Source: Streptomyces ferrugineus
GTDB lineage: Bacteria; Actinomycetota; Actinomycetes; Streptomycetales; Streptomycetaceae
Reading direction: 5' to 3'
Length of the DNA: 64,000 nt
Assembly: GCF_015160855.1 (NCBI RefSeq)
Contig: NZ_CP063373.1
Coordinates: 2,108,001 to 2,172,000, forward strand
Shown piece by piece: positions 37,854-46,439 of this stretch. The notes under the pieces are model-generated. The model ran no database searches. It saw only the letters and a list, made by a program, of their open reading frames with translations, and had not been told where the DNA came from. The translations under genes were made by a program, and so were the position numbers. Within the stretch, counting starts at the first letter, position 1. Each line of letters opens with the position of its first letter.

Positions 37854-38668
37854 TGCCGGTGCTGGTGGCGAGCGACCTCGACCGTACGCTCATCTACTCC
37901 GCCGCGGCCCTCGCGCTGACCATGCCGGACGCGCGGGCGCCCAGGCTGCTGTGCGTGGAGGTGCACGAGAGCAGGCCGCTGTCGTACATGACGGAGACGG
38001 CGGCCCAGCTCCTGACCGATCTCGGCGACGCGGCGGTCTTCGTGCCGACGACGACCCGGACCCGTAAGCAGTACCAGCGCATCAACCTGCCGGGCCCCGC
38101 GCCGAAGTACGCGATCTGCGCCAACGGCGGCCACCTGCTGGTCGACGGCGTCACCGACCCGGACTGGCATGCGGGGGTCCAGGCCCGGCTGGCCGAGCAG
38201 TGCGCGCCGCTCGCGGAGGTGCAGGACCATCTGATGGCGACGGCGTCCCCGGCATGGGTGCGCAAGCACCGCATCGCCGAGGACCTCTTCGCCTACCTGG
38301 TCGTCGAACGCGAGCTGCTGCCCGAGGAGTGGGTGAAGGAGCTCGCGGTGTGGGCGGAGAACCGCGGGTGGACGGTGTCGCTGCAGGGCCGCAAGATCTA
38401 CGCGGTCCCCAAGCCCCTCACCAAGAGCGCCGCCGTGCGCGAGGTCGCCCGCCGCACGGGCGCGGACCTGACGCTGGCGGCCGGCGACTCCCTGCTGGAC
38501 GCCGACCTGCTGCTGGCCGCCGACAAGGGCTGGCGGCCCGGGCACGGTGAGCTGGCGGACGCCGACTGGACGGCTCCGGCGATCAGCGCGCTGCCGGAGC
38601 GGGGCGTGCTGGCGGGGGAGCGGATCCTGCGGGAGTTCCTGAAGGCGACGAGGACACCGATGTCCTAG
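37853..38668 (+). CDS. HAD-superfamily phosphatase of the Ter module
   Basis: The 271-residue protein has HAD motif I SDLDRTLIY (residues 7-15), motif II threonines in FVPTTTRT, the Lys motif in PLTKSAAV and motif IV AGDSLLDADLL. The layout is like Cof or sucrose-phosphatase types, which act on small phosphorylated metabolites. Its ATG shares one base with the preceding stop codon, so translation is coupled, and it probably dephosphorylates the product of the PRTase protein. Confidence 0.9.
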   Translation: MPVLVASDLDRTLIYSAAALALTMPDARAPRLLCVEVHESRPLSYMTETAAQLLTDLGDAAVFVPTTTRTRKQYQRINLPGPAPKYAICANGGHLLVDGVTDPDWHAGVQARLAEQCAPLAEVQDHLMATASPAWVRKHRIAEDLFAYLVVERELLPEEWVKELAVWAENRGWTVSLQGRKIYAVPKPLTKSAAVREVARRTGADLTLAAGDSLLDADLLLAADKGWRPGHGELADADWTAPAISALPERGVLAGERILREFLKATRTPMS

Positions 38669-38679
38669 CCGCGGCACCC

Positions 38680-38895
38680 TCAGCCGCAGCACCCTCCACC
38701 ACAACACCCGCCCCCGCCGGCAGGCTTCTGCGCCGCGGGGGCGTTCGCCGTGCCGCCGACGGCCACCGTCGACAGAAGCTTCACAGTGTCTTCATGACCG
38801 GACGGGCAGCTGGCGGGGGCGGACGACTCCGCCATCGGGCGGCTCAGTTCGAAGGTGTCACCGCAGCTGCGGCACCGGTATTCGTAGCGAGGCAT
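38680..38895 (-). CDS. FmdB-like small zinc ribbon protein with Cys-rich tail
   Basis: The 71-residue protein begins PRYEYRCRSCGDTFE, the FmdB-type ribbon, with a second half CPSGHED, and ends in Gly/Cys repeats (GGGGCCGGGCCG). The ribbon should bind one zinc; the paired cysteines of the tail may bind another metal. TAATCT lies 6 bases before ATG 38895, so a leaderless start is likely; GTG 38901 is possible. It is convergent with the HAD gene, 11 bases apart. Confidence 0.85.
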   Translation of the reverse strand: MPRYEYRCRSCGDTFELSRPMAESSAPASCPSGHEDTVKLLSTVAVGGTANAPAAQKPAGGGGCCGGGCCG

Positions 38896-38901
38896 ACCCA
38901 C

Positions 38902-39114
38902 AGATTAGTCGGCGTGACCGGATATACACCCCTGCGCAATCACCGGCGATCGAGGCTGTCCGATACGGGTGTGGAGAAATTGAAAAGGAGACTGGTATTT
39001 TTCGATCGCCGCGAGGAGCCGTAAGGCCGGGGGAAGTGGGGGCTCGCTGCCGTTGACCGCGGCGGCCATGCCCTTCCGCGCGCGCACGACCGAAATGCGG
39101 GGAGGGGCGCAGCC
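38902..39114. other. Divergent promoter region, locally AT-rich
   Basis: The gap between the zinc ribbon gene and the PBP gene has an unusually AT-rich core around 38960-39010 (AATTGAAAAGGAGACTGGTA). I find no gene or clear terminator in it. It should hold the promoters of both neighbours. Confidence 0.4.
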
Positions 39115-41241
39115 GTGACCAGGGCTGGGCGAGAGCCGGACGAGACCATGCAGTTAAAGGTCCCCGCGCTCCCGCCGGACGAGACCATGCAATTGCGGGT
39201 GGCGGCGGAATCAGGTTCATCCCATTTATCCCACTCGGGCGAATCCCGCCCACCGGGCCACCGCCGCAGGACCGCGGCCCCTTCGGCCCTGTCCCGCCTC
39301 ACGCCCGGACTGCGCCGCCTGCGTCCGCGGTACCCCCGCCCCGGCCGCACCGGCTGGCGCCGCTGGCTGCCCTCCTGGCGGCAGTGGCTCGGTGCCGCGC
39401 TGACGTTCGTCGGCCTGAGCACCGCAGCCCTGGGTGTGGCCTACGCCACCACCGACATCCCGAAGAACCTCAACTCGTACGCCACCCAGCAGGACAACGT
39501 CTATTTCTGGTCCGACGGGACGCCCATGGCCCGCACCGGCTGGGTGCGACGGCAGGACATGCCCCTGAAGGACATCCCCGAGGACGTCCGCTGGGCGGTG
39601 CTCGCCGCCGAGAACGCGAGTTTCTACAGCGACCCCGGCATCTCGCTCAGCGGCGTCACCCGAGCCGTGTGGCGCACCCTGGGCGAGGGCGACACCCAGG
39701 GCGGCTCCACGATCACCCAGCAGTACGTGAAGAACGTCTACCTCAACCAGGACCGCTCGGTCGGCCGCAAGTTCACCGAGGCCATGCTCGCCGTCAAGCT
39801 CGACAACCGGATGAACAAGGACGACATCCTGGAGGGCTACCTCAACACGAGCTGGTTCGGCCGCGGCACCTACGGCATGCAGCGCGCCGCCCAGGCCTAC
39901 TACGGCAAGGACGTCGGTCAGCTGAACGTCAGCGAGGCCGCCTTCCTCGCCTCCCTCCTCAAGGGCGCCGCCCTCTACGACCCCGCGCTGAGCAGGGCCA
40001 ACCACGCGCGGGCGGTGGAGCGCTGGTCCTGGATCCTGGACCGCATGGTCGACATCGGCAGGCTGTCGCCGGCCGAGCGGGCCGAATACCGGCAGTTCCC
40101 CGAGCCGTTGAGCCGGGCCCGGGGCTACGACACCGGCAAGCAGAGCGACTACCTGGTCGAACTGGCCGCGCAGTACGCCAAGAAGGCCGCGCGTCTGACG
40201 GACAAGGAGTTCGACCTCGGCGGCTACCAGATCTACACGACCTTCGACCGGCGCCGGGAGACCGCGCTCACCGACGCCGTGACCAAGGCCCGCAAGAAGG
40301 CGTCCAAGGACCACCCGGCCATGGCGCGGACCGCGCACTACGGCGCCGCCTCGGTCGCCACCGACGGACGGATCCTCGCCGTCTACGGCGGCCCCGACCA
40401 CCGTACGCAGGGCTACAACGAGTCCAACGCGACCACCGTGCCCGCCGGTTCGGCCTTCCTGCCCTTCGTCTACGCCTCCGCACTCCAGAACGGCGTCCGC
40501 AAGACCCGCGACGACGGCCCCGTCGACGTCACCCCGGAGACGCTGTACGACGGTGACGACGGCATCCCGGTCATGACGCCCGAGGGGCCCTACTGGGACC
40601 GCAGCGGCAAGCGGGTCGCCGCCCGCAACGACGGCGGCAGGGACTACGGGCGCATCAGCCTGCACAAGGCGCTCGCGCTGTCGGTGAACACGCCGTTCAT
40701 GCAACTCGGCATGGACACCGGCCTGGACAAGGTGCGCCGCACCGCGCAGGCGGCCGGACTGCTCGCCTCCAGCTTCGGCCCGCAGGTGCCGGCGCTCTCC
40801 CTGGGCAGCGCCCGGCCCAGCGCGATCCGCATGGCCAGCGGGTACGCCACGTTCGCCGCCGCGGGCACCCATGTCGAGCCGTACTCGGTGGCCCGGATCA
40901 CCCGCAACGGCTCCAAGGTGGGGCTGGCCGAACCCGTCTCGCGGCGTGCGGTGACGGCGAAGGTGGCCGAGCAGGTCCAGTCCGCGCTCAGGTCCGCCTT
41001 CAGCCTCGCCCACCCCGCCACCGCGTCCTCCGCGCCGCGGACGACGGGCAAGGCCGGCACCACCCAGGACGACACCGCGGCCTGGTACGTCGGCACCGCC
41101 GCCTCCGTGTCCACGGCCGTCGTGGCCTACCGCATCGATCTCACCAAGAGCCTCGAACCCCTGCCGTTGAAGGGCATCGCCGGCACCCCCGCCGACAGCG
41201 TCCCGTACGACATCTGGTCCGGCGCCCTGGGTCTCGGCTGA
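39115..41241 (+). CDS. Class A penicillin-binding protein with degenerate transpeptidase site and TTA codons
   Basis: The 708-residue protein has one membrane anchor (residues about 92-112), a GT51 glycosyltransferase domain about 130-310 (ENASFYSDPGIS with the catalytic Glu; GGSTITQQYVKN) and a penicillin-binding fold about 370-690. The transpeptidase site is altered: SAFL stands where SxxK is expected, and KAG replaces KTG; SVN is kept. It probably polymerises glycan but does not cross-link. The cytoplasmic tail holds the motif PDETMQL twice (residues about 8-14 and 20-26), similar to FHA-binding phosphothreonine sites. Codons 14 and 38 are TTA. GTG start follows GGGAGGGG. First gene of a three-gene run. 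Confidence 0.88.
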   Translation: MTRAGREPDETMQLKVPALPPDETMQLRVAAESGSSHLSHSGESRPPGHRRRTAAPSALSRLTPGLRRLRPRYPRPGRTGWRRWLPSWRQWLGAALTFVGLSTAALGVAYATTDIPKNLNSYATQQDNVYFWSDGTPMARTGWVRRQDMPLKDIPEDVRWAVLAAENASFYSDPGISLSGVTRAVWRTLGEGDTQGGSTITQQYVKNVYLNQDRSVGRKFTEAMLAVKLDNRMNKDDILEGYLNTSWFGRGTYGMQRAAQAYYGKDVGQLNVSEAAFLASLLKGAALYDPALSRANHARAVERWSWILDRMVDIGRLSPAERAEYRQFPEPLSRARGYDTGKQSDYLVELAAQYAKKAARLTDKEFDLGGYQIYTTFDRRRETALTDAVTKARKKASKDHPAMARTAHYGAASVATDGRILAVYGGPDHRTQGYNESNATTVPAGSAFLPFVYASALQNGVRKTRDDGPVDVTPETLYDGDDGIPVMTPEGPYWDRSGKRVAARNDGGRDYGRISLHKALALSVNTPFMQLGMDTGLDKVRRTAQAAGLLASSFGPQVPALSLGSARPSAIRMASGYATFAAAGTHVEPYSVARITRNGSKVGLAEPVSRRAVTAKVAEQVQSALRSAFSLAHPATASSAPRTTGKAGTTQDDTAAWYVGTAASVSTAVVAYRIDLTKSLEPLPLKGIAGTPADSVPYDIWSGALGLG

Positions 41242-41293
41242 CCCGGCCACCGGCACCGCACACCCCCCACCCCCCTCGCAGAATGAGCCGCCC

Positions 41294-42607
41294 ATGCCGT
41301 CGACATCCGGCCACCGCCGCCGAGCCCGCGCACCCCGCCGCCGGCCACGCGCCCCCGAGCACTTCGCCCGCCTGGGAGCACTGGCCGTGGCGATCGTCCT
41401 CTTCGCCCTGGTGGTACCCGCGGCCTACACCAGCCTGACCCGCTCGGACACCACCACACCGATCGCGTCCACCGGCGACGCGGACGGACCGGCCACGCCG
41501 GAAGCGCCCGCCACGCCGCCCGGGGAACCCGAGTGGGACGGGAGGACGAAGGTGCTCGGCGACGGCTCGACGTCGTACACCGGGCCGCAGCAGGGCAGGT
41601 TGAAGCCGCAGCGGCTCAAACCGGGCGAGAAGCCGCCCCAGTTCGTCGTCTTCTCCTGGGACGGCGCCCTGGCGGGCGACGATCAGCTCTTCGCGCACTA
41701 CCGGAAGCTGGCCGAGGAGTACGACGCCCATATGACGTTCTTCCTCACCGGCATCTACCTGCTGCCCAAGAACAAGGCGAAGCTCTACGCCCCGCCGCAG
41801 CACGACAAGGGATCCGCCGCCATCAGCTACCCCACCGACGAGCACATCCGCACCACGCTGGAGCAGCTCGGCAAGGCATGGAAGGAGGGGCACGAGATCG
41901 GCTCGCACTTCAACGGCCACTTCTGCGGCGTCCGCGGCGGCGGTTACTGGAGCGTCGACGAGTGGCGGAGCGAGATCGACCAGTTCTACGACCTCGTGGA
42001 GAACTGGAAGACCAACACCGGCTACACCGACCTCGACCCGCTGCCGTTCGACTTCAGAAAGGAGGTCACCGGCGGCCGCGCACCCTGCCTGGAGGGCCAG
42101 GGGAACCTGTTGGAGGCCCTCAAGACCTACAAGTGGCGCTACGACGCCAGCTCCACCGGCGACTTCCAGATATGGCCCAGGAAGAAGAACGGCATCTGGG
42201 ACTTCCCGCTGCAGCTGCTTCCCTACCAGGGCGGCGACTTCCAGGGCCTGTCCATGGACTTCAACTTCCTCTACAACCAGTCCGACGGCGAGACCGACGG
42301 CGACCCGGTCAACTACCCACGGTGGGAGCAGGAGACCCTCGCCACCTACATGGCCGGCTTCAACCGCGTCTACTACGGCAGCCGCGCCCCGCTGTTCATC
42401 GGCAACCACTTCGAGCAGTGGAACGGCGGCATCTACATGAAGGCCGTCGACCAGGTCATCAAGAACGTGTGCAAGAAGAAGGACGTCAAGTGCGTGTCCT
42501 TCAAGGAGCTCGCCGACTGGATGGACGTACAGCGGCCCGAGACGCTGCGGCGGCTGCGCGGCCTGGACCCGGCGCAGTCGGCCGACTGGTCGACGGTCGT
42601 GAAGTAG
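41294..42607 (+). CDS. Membrane-anchored polysaccharide deacetylase-like protein
   Basis: The 437-residue protein has an N-terminal anchor (LGALAVAIVLFALVVPAAY), a Pro/Thr-rich spacer and a NodB-like domain from about residue 115: Asp in FSWDGAL and the zinc histidines in GSHFNGHFCG. The spacing and several surrounding residues are unusual for the family, so activity on peptidoglycan or another cell-wall glycan is inferred. It starts 52 bases after the PBP gene and is 39 bases before the amidase gene, fitting one cell-wall operon. Confidence 0.82.
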   Translation: MPSTSGHRRRARAPRRRPRAPEHFARLGALAVAIVLFALVVPAAYTSLTRSDTTTPIASTGDADGPATPEAPATPPGEPEWDGRTKVLGDGSTSYTGPQQGRLKPQRLKPGEKPPQFVVFSWDGALAGDDQLFAHYRKLAEEYDAHMTFFLTGIYLLPKNKAKLYAPPQHDKGSAAISYPTDEHIRTTLEQLGKAWKEGHEIGSHFNGHFCGVRGGGYWSVDEWRSEIDQFYDLVENWKTNTGYTDLDPLPFDFRKEVTGGRAPCLEGQGNLLEALKTYKWRYDASSTGDFQIWPRKKNGIWDFPLQLLPYQGGDFQGLSMDFNFLYNQSDGETDGDPVNYPRWEQETLATYMAGFNRVYYGSRAPLFIGNHFEQWNGGIYMKAVDQVIKNVCKKKDVKCVSFKELADWMDVQRPETLRRLRGLDPAQSADWSTVVK

Positions 42608-42646
42608 TCGGCCGGGCGTTCAACCACCCCCGTAAGGAGAATCCCA

Positions 42647-42706
42647 GTGAGATCAACAGACGTGAGATCAACAGACATGAGATCGACAGACGTGAGCTCA
42701 AGAGAA
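42647..42706 (+). repeat. 15-bp tandem repeat carrying the start codon
   Basis: Four consecutive 15-mers, GTGAGATCAACAGAC twice, then ATGAGATCGACAGAC and GTGAGCTCAAGAGAA, encode the repeated peptide RSTD(V/M). Each begins with a possible start codon in the same frame. Confidence 0.95.
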
Positions 42707-43870
42707 CCGATCCGCACCCGCGGCCGCGCCACCATAGTCGGGGCGGCCGTCGCCTCCCTCGCCGCCGGAGCGGCGCTGCTGCCCACCTGGAGCGCCGCCG
42801 CCGCCGACGCCGCCGCCCCGGCGGTGGACGCCGGCACCAGGGCCACCTTCCAGCGGCTGGCGGACGCGGTCTTCACCGACCGCACCAACGCCCTGGTCAC
42901 CGGTGAGCGGAGCGCGAAGCCGCTGACCGACGGCTTCTCCGGCGACGTCCGGCTGTCCGCCGATACGGCCCGTGACGAGGACGCCGCCCTGGCCGCGCTG
43001 GACCGGCGCAAGGACCGACTCGCCCGGCTCGGCGAGACGTACCGCACGGCCGACACCACCGTCACCCTGAACGCCACCCGCGTGACGGGCCGTACGGCCA
43101 AGGCCACCGTCACCGAGACCACGACCCTGACCTACGACAAGGTCCGCGGCGACGAAAGCGGCGACGAACCGAGGACCACCGGCTTCCAGGCCCGCCACGA
43201 ACTCACCTTCACCGCCGACCGGCGCGGCGACTGGCAGCTCACCGCCATCCGCGACACCGACCGCGGCATCGCGGTCAACACCCTCGCCAAGCCGTCCGTG
43301 AAGGCGCCCACCGTCGACGACACCATGCCGTCCGCCCCGCGCGCCGCCACCACGTACCCCGCCCCGGCCAAGCCCAAGACCCTCACCGGCACCGCCCTGA
43401 ACTACCGGGCCATGGCCACCTACGCCGAGAAGTACTGGCGCACCTACAACAAGGACTACCCCGACTTCGACGGCCAGGGCGCGGGCGGCGACTGCACCAA
43501 TTTCGTCAGCCAGTCCCTGAAGGCCGGCGGCTGGAAGCACGTCCCCGGCTATGTGTACGACTACACCCGGTGGTTCGGCAACGCCGAGATCCAGTCGCAC
43601 TCGTTCATCGGCGTCAACGAGTGGTCCTGGTTCGCCCAGAACTCCAAGCGGACCACCAGCCTCGCCAACGTCTACCAGATGGACGTCGGTGACGTGCTCC
43701 AGATCGACTTCGACAAGGACGGGTCCAAGGACCACACGATGATCGTCACCTACCGCAGCCCGCAGGGCGTGCCGTATCTGACGTACCACTCGAACGACAC
43801 CTACCGGCGTTCCCTGTCGAGCATCATCGCGTCGTACCGGACCTCCGCGTACTACGCCTACCGCACCTGA
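42647..43870 (+). CDS. Secreted amidase-domain protein (Amidase_6 type)
   Basis: The 407-residue protein has a signal peptide (about residues 20-52, ending in an Ala-rich stretch) and a C-terminal NlpC/P60-like amidase domain of the Amidase_6 group: Cys in GGDCTNFVSQ, His in KDHTMIVT, and the YHSND segment. It likely cleaves peptide or amide bonds in the cell wall. Before the signal peptide the first 20 codons are four 15-base repeats, each starting with GTG or ATG. The first GTG (42647) is preferred because AAGGAGA lies 6 bases upstream. Confidence 0.87.
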   Translation: MRSTDVRSTDMRSTDVSSREPIRTRGRATIVGAAVASLAAGAALLPTWSAAAADAAAPAVDAGTRATFQRLADAVFTDRTNALVTGERSAKPLTDGFSGDVRLSADTARDEDAALAALDRRKDRLARLGETYRTADTTVTLNATRVTGRTAKATVTETTTLTYDKVRGDESGDEPRTTGFQARHELTFTADRRGDWQLTAIRDTDRGIAVNTLAKPSVKAPTVDDTMPSAPRAATTYPAPAKPKTLTGTALNYRAMATYAEKYWRTYNKDYPDFDGQGAGGDCTNFVSQSLKAGGWKHVPGYVYDYTRWFGNAEIQSHSFIGVNEWSWFAQNSKRTTSLANVYQMDVGDVLQIDFDKDGSKDHTMIVTYRSPQGVPYLTYHSNDTYRRSLSSIIASYRTSAYYAYRT

Positions 43871-43876
43871 TCGTCC

Positions 43877-43907
43877 CGGGCACTGAGCCGGTACGGCTCA
43901 GTGCCCG
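43877..43907. terminator. Bidirectional terminator overlapping a stop codon
   Basis: A 13-bp perfect inverted repeat (CGGGCACTGAGCC and its complement, 5-base loop) follows the amidase gene and includes the stop codon of the convergent gene at 43898. Confidence 0.85.
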
Positions 43908-45310
43908 CCCCCGCGCTCCTCACGGATCTGCGCGACGACCCGGGCCACTGTCCGCCGTACCGCCTCCGTCTCGGTCAGGAAGTGCCAGTAGTCCGGGTGG
44001 CGGCCCTCCAGCGTGCCGATCGCCCGCTCCAGCCGCGCGACCGAGTCGTCCAGCGGACGCGCATGCCGCGGATCGGGAGTGTTCCGCCCCGCCATGGCCA
44101 GCCGCTGCGCGTCCCGGATCGCGAACCTCGTCCGGTCGATCTCCTGCTGCGGATCCTTCTGTACGGCGTTCAGCTGCCGCAGCCGGTCACCGGCCGCCGA
44201 CACCGACTCATCCGTGCTGTTCAGCAGCGCCCGCACCGTCGACAGCAGCGCGGTGGCGTCCGGCCAGCGCTGCTCTTCCCGAGCGTTCTGCGCCTCCTTC
44301 AGCCTCTGCTCGGCCTGCCGAACGCTCTCCCCGGCCCGCTCCGGCACACTCTGCAGGTCCTGCCAGCAGGCCGCCGTGAACCGCCGCCGCAGCTCGCTCA
44401 GCACCGGCTCCACCTGCCCGGCACGCGTGGTCAGCGCCTGCGCGCGCGTCCGCAGCGAAACCAACCGGTGATCGATCTCGGCGGCCTTCTCCGGCAGCCG
44501 CTCCGCCTCCACCCGGACCGCTTCCGCCTCCCGCGCCACCCGCTCGGCACGTTCCAGCGTCTGCGGCACACCATGCTGCCCGGCGCCCTGGTTCAGCCTG
44601 GTCAGCTCCGGCCCGAGCGCCGCGAGCCGCGCCGCGAGGTCGTCCGCCCTCAGCCCCGAGCCGCGTACGGCATCCAGCGCGTTCGACGCGGCGAGCAGGC
44701 CCTGCCGGGCGCGCTCCACGGCCGGGGCGAGCCGGGCCAGCTGGGTCTCGGCCGTGCCGAGCAGCGGCCCGAGCCCGTCGGCGAACCGCTCCAGCTCCCG
44801 CTTGACGTTCTCGAGATCGTCCTTGGCCTTGACCAGCTCGCCACGGGCCCGGGCGGCGGTGGCGGCCTCCAGATCGTCTCGATCGAGGTCATGGGCGTCG
44901 ACGGCCTGGATGTACCGGTGACTGACCTCGTCGATACGCCGCCCCAGCGCCTCGAAGTCGGTGATCGCCCGGCGGGCGGCGGGGGAGGCGTCCACCGCCG
45001 TGATCGTCTCGATCGAGATCCGCAGGTCCCGCTGGGCCGTGTCCAGCTCGTAGAACGCGGCCGCCGCGGCGTCCTTCGCGGCCTGCGCCTCGGCGCGCTG
45101 GCTCTCGGCCCGCCCGCCGAACCAGCGCCGGGTGCCGCCGCCGGCGAAGGCGGCCGGCAGGGCGAGGGCGACGACGAGGGGGAGCGCGGCGAGGGCGAGG
45201 GTGTCACGAAGGGCCCGGCGCGAGCCGCGCGAGATTCCCGGCCCGGGCGGCGGGGCCTCGCGCGCACGCGGCACTGACGGCGAGTTCGGCTGCGGAGGTG
45301 TCGCCGTCAC
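43898..45310 (-). CDS. Single-pass membrane protein with long coiled coil
   Basis: The 470-residue protein has a Pro-rich cytoplasmic lead, one hydrophobic segment (LALAALPLVVALALPAAFAG, residues about 39-58) and then about 400 residues of almost continuous helix with heptads. It has one Cys (AACWQDL) and no enzyme motif. An envelope-spanning scaffold is plausible. GTG 45310 follows GGGAGAGGG. I do not recognise a named family. It is 74 bases downstream of the DUF4097 gene on the same strand. Confidence 0.8.
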   Translation of the reverse strand: MTATPPQPNSPSVPRAREAPPPGPGISRGSRRALRDTLALAALPLVVALALPAAFAGGGTRRWFGGRAESQRAEAQAAKDAAAAAFYELDTAQRDLRISIETITAVDASPAARRAITDFEALGRRIDEVSHRYIQAVDAHDLDRDDLEAATAARARGELVKAKDDLENVKRELERFADGLGPLLGTAETQLARLAPAVERARQGLLAASNALDAVRGSGLRADDLAARLAALGPELTRLNQGAGQHGVPQTLERAERVAREAEAVRVEAERLPEKAAEIDHRLVSLRTRAQALTTRAGQVEPVLSELRRRFTAACWQDLQSVPERAGESVRQAEQRLKEAQNAREEQRWPDATALLSTVRALLNSTDESVSAAGDRLRQLNAVQKDPQQEIDRTRFAIRDAQRLAMAGRNTPDPRHARPLDDSVARLERAIGTLEGRHPDYWHFLTETEAVRRTVARVVAQIREERGGGH

Positions 45311-45384
45311 ATCCCTCTCCCGTGCTGTGATTCACCCTGCCCGGTGTCATTCTCCCACCGGTATAGGACGAACACACGGGCCGG

Positions 45385-46212
45385 TTAGTTCGCGGTTCGG
45401 ACCGTGACATTTCCATCGCCGGTCCGGGCGGAGACCACATGGGGGCTGGTGTTGTCGCGGGGCACGGTCACATCCTCCGAGCCGTCGCCGGTCCGCGTCC
45501 GCACGTCGTACGTCGACCGCGGCAGCTCGATCGTCACCGAACCGTCCCCGCTGCGGGTCTCCACCCGGTCCGGCACGGTACCCAGTTCGAGCCGGATGGA
45601 CCCGTCCCCGGTCTGCGCCTTCACCCGCCGCGACGAGACGTCGGAAACCCGCACCGACCCGTCCCCCGTCCGCAGCTCCAGCGGCCCGCTGGAGTCCGTG
45701 ACCTGCACACTCCCGTCCCCCGTCCGCAGCTCCAGCGGCCCGCTGGAGTCCGTGACCCGCACACTCCCGTCCCCCGTCCGCACGCTCAACGCGTCCTCGA
45801 ACCCGCGCGCCCGCACACTCCCGTCCCCGTCCTTGACCTTCACGGCGACCCCGCGCGGCACCTCGATCCGGTGCTTGGAGGAACAGTCGGCGACCATGCC
45901 GCTGCACTTCTCCCGCAGCACCAGCCGGTCGTCCTCCATCGACCAGGTCACCTTCGGATCGGCCCCGATCGCGACGGTCCCCTGGAACCACCGGGTGACC
46001 TCCACGGTGCCGGCCTTGTTCCCCTCGGCGGCGACGATCTCCAGCGCCGAGTCGTCGGAGTCGATGGTCAGCGTCCGCCCCTCCAGGGCGAAGGACCGGT
46101 GCTCGGGCTCCTTGTCGTCCCCGGCGGAGGCCCCACAGGCGACGAGCCCCGCGACAAGCGCCCCGACCACCCCGGAAACGGCGACGACGCGGACGGGAAC
46201 GGTACGGGCCAT
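45385..46212 (-). CDS. DUF4097 beta-helix lipoprotein
   Basis: The 275-residue protein has a lipoprotein signal ending at LVAC and a DUF4097-type repeat domain of about nine turns, each with the core (R/K)xGDGS(V/I). Such repeats form a right-handed or trapezoid beta-solenoid on the cell surface. Residues about 150-185 contain two copies of the 18-residue unit SSGPLELRTGDGSV plus four residues, also duplicated at the DNA level. Function unknown. ATG 46212 follows CAGGGGGAGA. Confidence 0.88.
   Translation of the reverse strand: MARTVPVRVVAVSGVVGALVAGLVACGASAGDDKEPEHRSFALEGRTLTIDSDDSALEIVAAEGNKAGTVEVTRWFQGTVAIGADPKVTWSMEDDRLVLREKCSGMVADCSSKHRIEVPRGVAVKVKDGDGSVRARGFEDALSVRTGDGSVRVTDSSGPLELRTGDGSVQVTDSSGPLELRTGDGSVRVSDVSSRRVKAQTGDGSIRLELGTVPDRVETRSGDGSVTIELPRSTYDVRTRTGDGSEDVTVPRDNTSPHVVSARTGDGNVTVRTAN
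45655..45770 (-). repeat. 54-bp in-frame tandem duplication
   Basis: Two adjacent 54-base blocks in the DUF4097 gene differ at about one position (CCGTCCGCAGCTCCAGCGGC occurs in both). The near identity shows a recent slippage or unequal exchange that added one solenoid turn. Confidence 0.8.
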
Positions 46213-46302
46213 GACGATCTCCCCCTGAGACTCTCCCGGGCCGACCCTCGCGGCCCGGGACTTCGACGGTGCTTCGACCGTACGGACCCCGCCCGCATCC
46301 CG

Positions 46303-46325
46303 GGATCCGGTCCGCTCCCGGATCC
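46303..46325. promoter_or_regulatory. Inverted repeat upstream of the DUF4097 gene
   Basis: GGATCCGG and CCGGATCC are separated by 7 bases, about 90 bases before the lipoprotein start. This could be an operator for it; no regulator gene is adjacent. Confidence 0.3.
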
Positions 46326-46439
46326 GGGGTGGGGTTTACCCCAGGCCGGGTCCCCCGTACGGCGCGCTTACGCCTCCTTATTCGGACGGCGGTCGTTGGA
46401 TGCGATGAAAGGATCTTCGATATCAGAGGGTGGTGACGG

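Noticed and set aside
38902..39114. Small gene in the AT-rich gap before the PBP gene
   Set aside because: AAGGAGA-like bases occur at about 38981, but no start codon follows at the right distance and frames close within a few codons.
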